Assembly (NCBI GenBank): GCA_005281725.1
Contig: SSBO01000009.1
Location: 11,265,460 to 11,329,459, forward strand
Direction of reading: 5' to 3'
Source of the DNA: Wuchereria bancrofti
Taxonomy: Eukaryota > Nematoda > Chromadorea > Rhabditida > Onchocercidae
Length of the DNA: 64,000 nucleotides
The position numbers were made by a program, and so were the translations under genes. The stretch's first letter is position 1, and the number at the start of each line of letters is the position of its first letter. A model generated the notes under the pieces. It was not told the origin of the DNA. It ran no database searches and saw only the letters and a program-made list of their open reading frames with translations. Of the stretch, positions 63,638 through 64,000 are shown in pieces.

Positions 63638-64000
63638 ATTATCACTTTAATCTAATTCAAAATATTAGTTAGTATTAATTTTAAATCATTCTTTCGAATT
63701 TTTGCAAATTTTGCAAAATAGTAAAAATGATAATTTTTTTCAAAGATTACGAATAAGATGGAAATTTAGAAAAAAATAGAAATTTTATAATCTAAAATGA
63801 GGAATAATAAATCCTTTCGATTGATTTGTCTTTCTTTCTTTCTTTCATTTTCTTTAATCACTGTAATTTTTTTTGCATAAAATTTTTCTTCTCTTTTTTT
63901 TTGTTTCTGATGAAATATCAATTTTATCACAATGTTTTTGTTTTTCGATGTTGTTATTATTTGATATTTGTTCCATTTTTTTTTTTTTTTTNAGCATCTG
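63638..64000. other. downstream flank with unresolved base
   Basis: This is 3' flank of the nuclear receptor gene with TTCTTT runs. A long poly-T ends at an N (63992), probably another contig join. Confidence 0.5.

Noticed and set aside
1..64000. CRISPR arrays, bacterial operons, rRNA or SL RNA genes
   Set aside because: None was seen; apart from the uvrB relic the window has only eukaryotic gene structure.

Overview
The window looks like nuclear DNA from a parasitic (filarial-type) nematode. It is very AT-rich. Its genes are split into many short exons with nematode-style acceptors (T-rich tract then CAG, TAG or AAG), and several start codons lie a few bases after an acceptor-like site, as expected for spliced-leader trans-splicing. 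Gene content is nematode: both unc-60 cofilins, an MLT-10-like moulting protein, an HNF4-type nuclear receptor and a BPI/LBP-fold lipid-binding protein. A decayed piece of a Wolbachia-like uvrB gene is embedded at about 46.9-47.4 kb. The exact species cannot be read from the sequence.

Layout. 0.5-0.8 kb: a small HMG-box protein (-). 2.4-4.4 kb: GID8, a CTLH E3 ligase subunit (+). 4.4-9.9 kb: gene-poor. 9.9-16.2 kb: the unc-60 locus (+), two actin depolymerising factors probably sharing one tiny Met exon. 18.7-19.9 kb: a divergent cyclophilin (-). 20.8-22.4 kb: an unidentified basic protein (+). 23.9 kb: tRNA-Pro(TGG) (-). 26.1-31.1 kb: a 14-exon BPI/LBP/CETP-family protein (+). 32.3-36.7 kb: a four-membrane-span protein (-). 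36.7-42 kb: gene-poor with two orphan exon candidates. 42.1-43.3 kb: aps-2, the AP-2 clathrin adaptor sigma chain (-), preceded on the same strand by the last exon of an unknown protein.

46.9-47.4 kb: the uvrB relic. 49.2-50.5 kb: a GNAT acetyltransferase of the arylalkylamine NAT type (+). 52.1-53.6 kb: a decayed BEL/Pao retrotransposon. 54.5-54.7 kb: U2 snRNA (+). 56.0-59.3 kb: an MLT-10-like secreted repeat protein (-). 60.5-63.6 kb: the 3' half of a nuclear hormone receptor (+), interrupted by an exact 981-bp repeat next to an N that is almost certainly an assembly overlap.

The genes are unrelated housekeeping and developmental functions, not a pathway cluster. I found no convincing new multi-gene system. 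The most notable items are the uvrB relic, the two-cofilin exon architecture, the altered cyclophilin active site, a BPI-gene exon with no AG acceptor, and the nuclear-receptor assembly duplication. Exon boundaries were derived by hand from reading frame and splice sites. No search or alignment program was run, so family names rest on recognised motifs.
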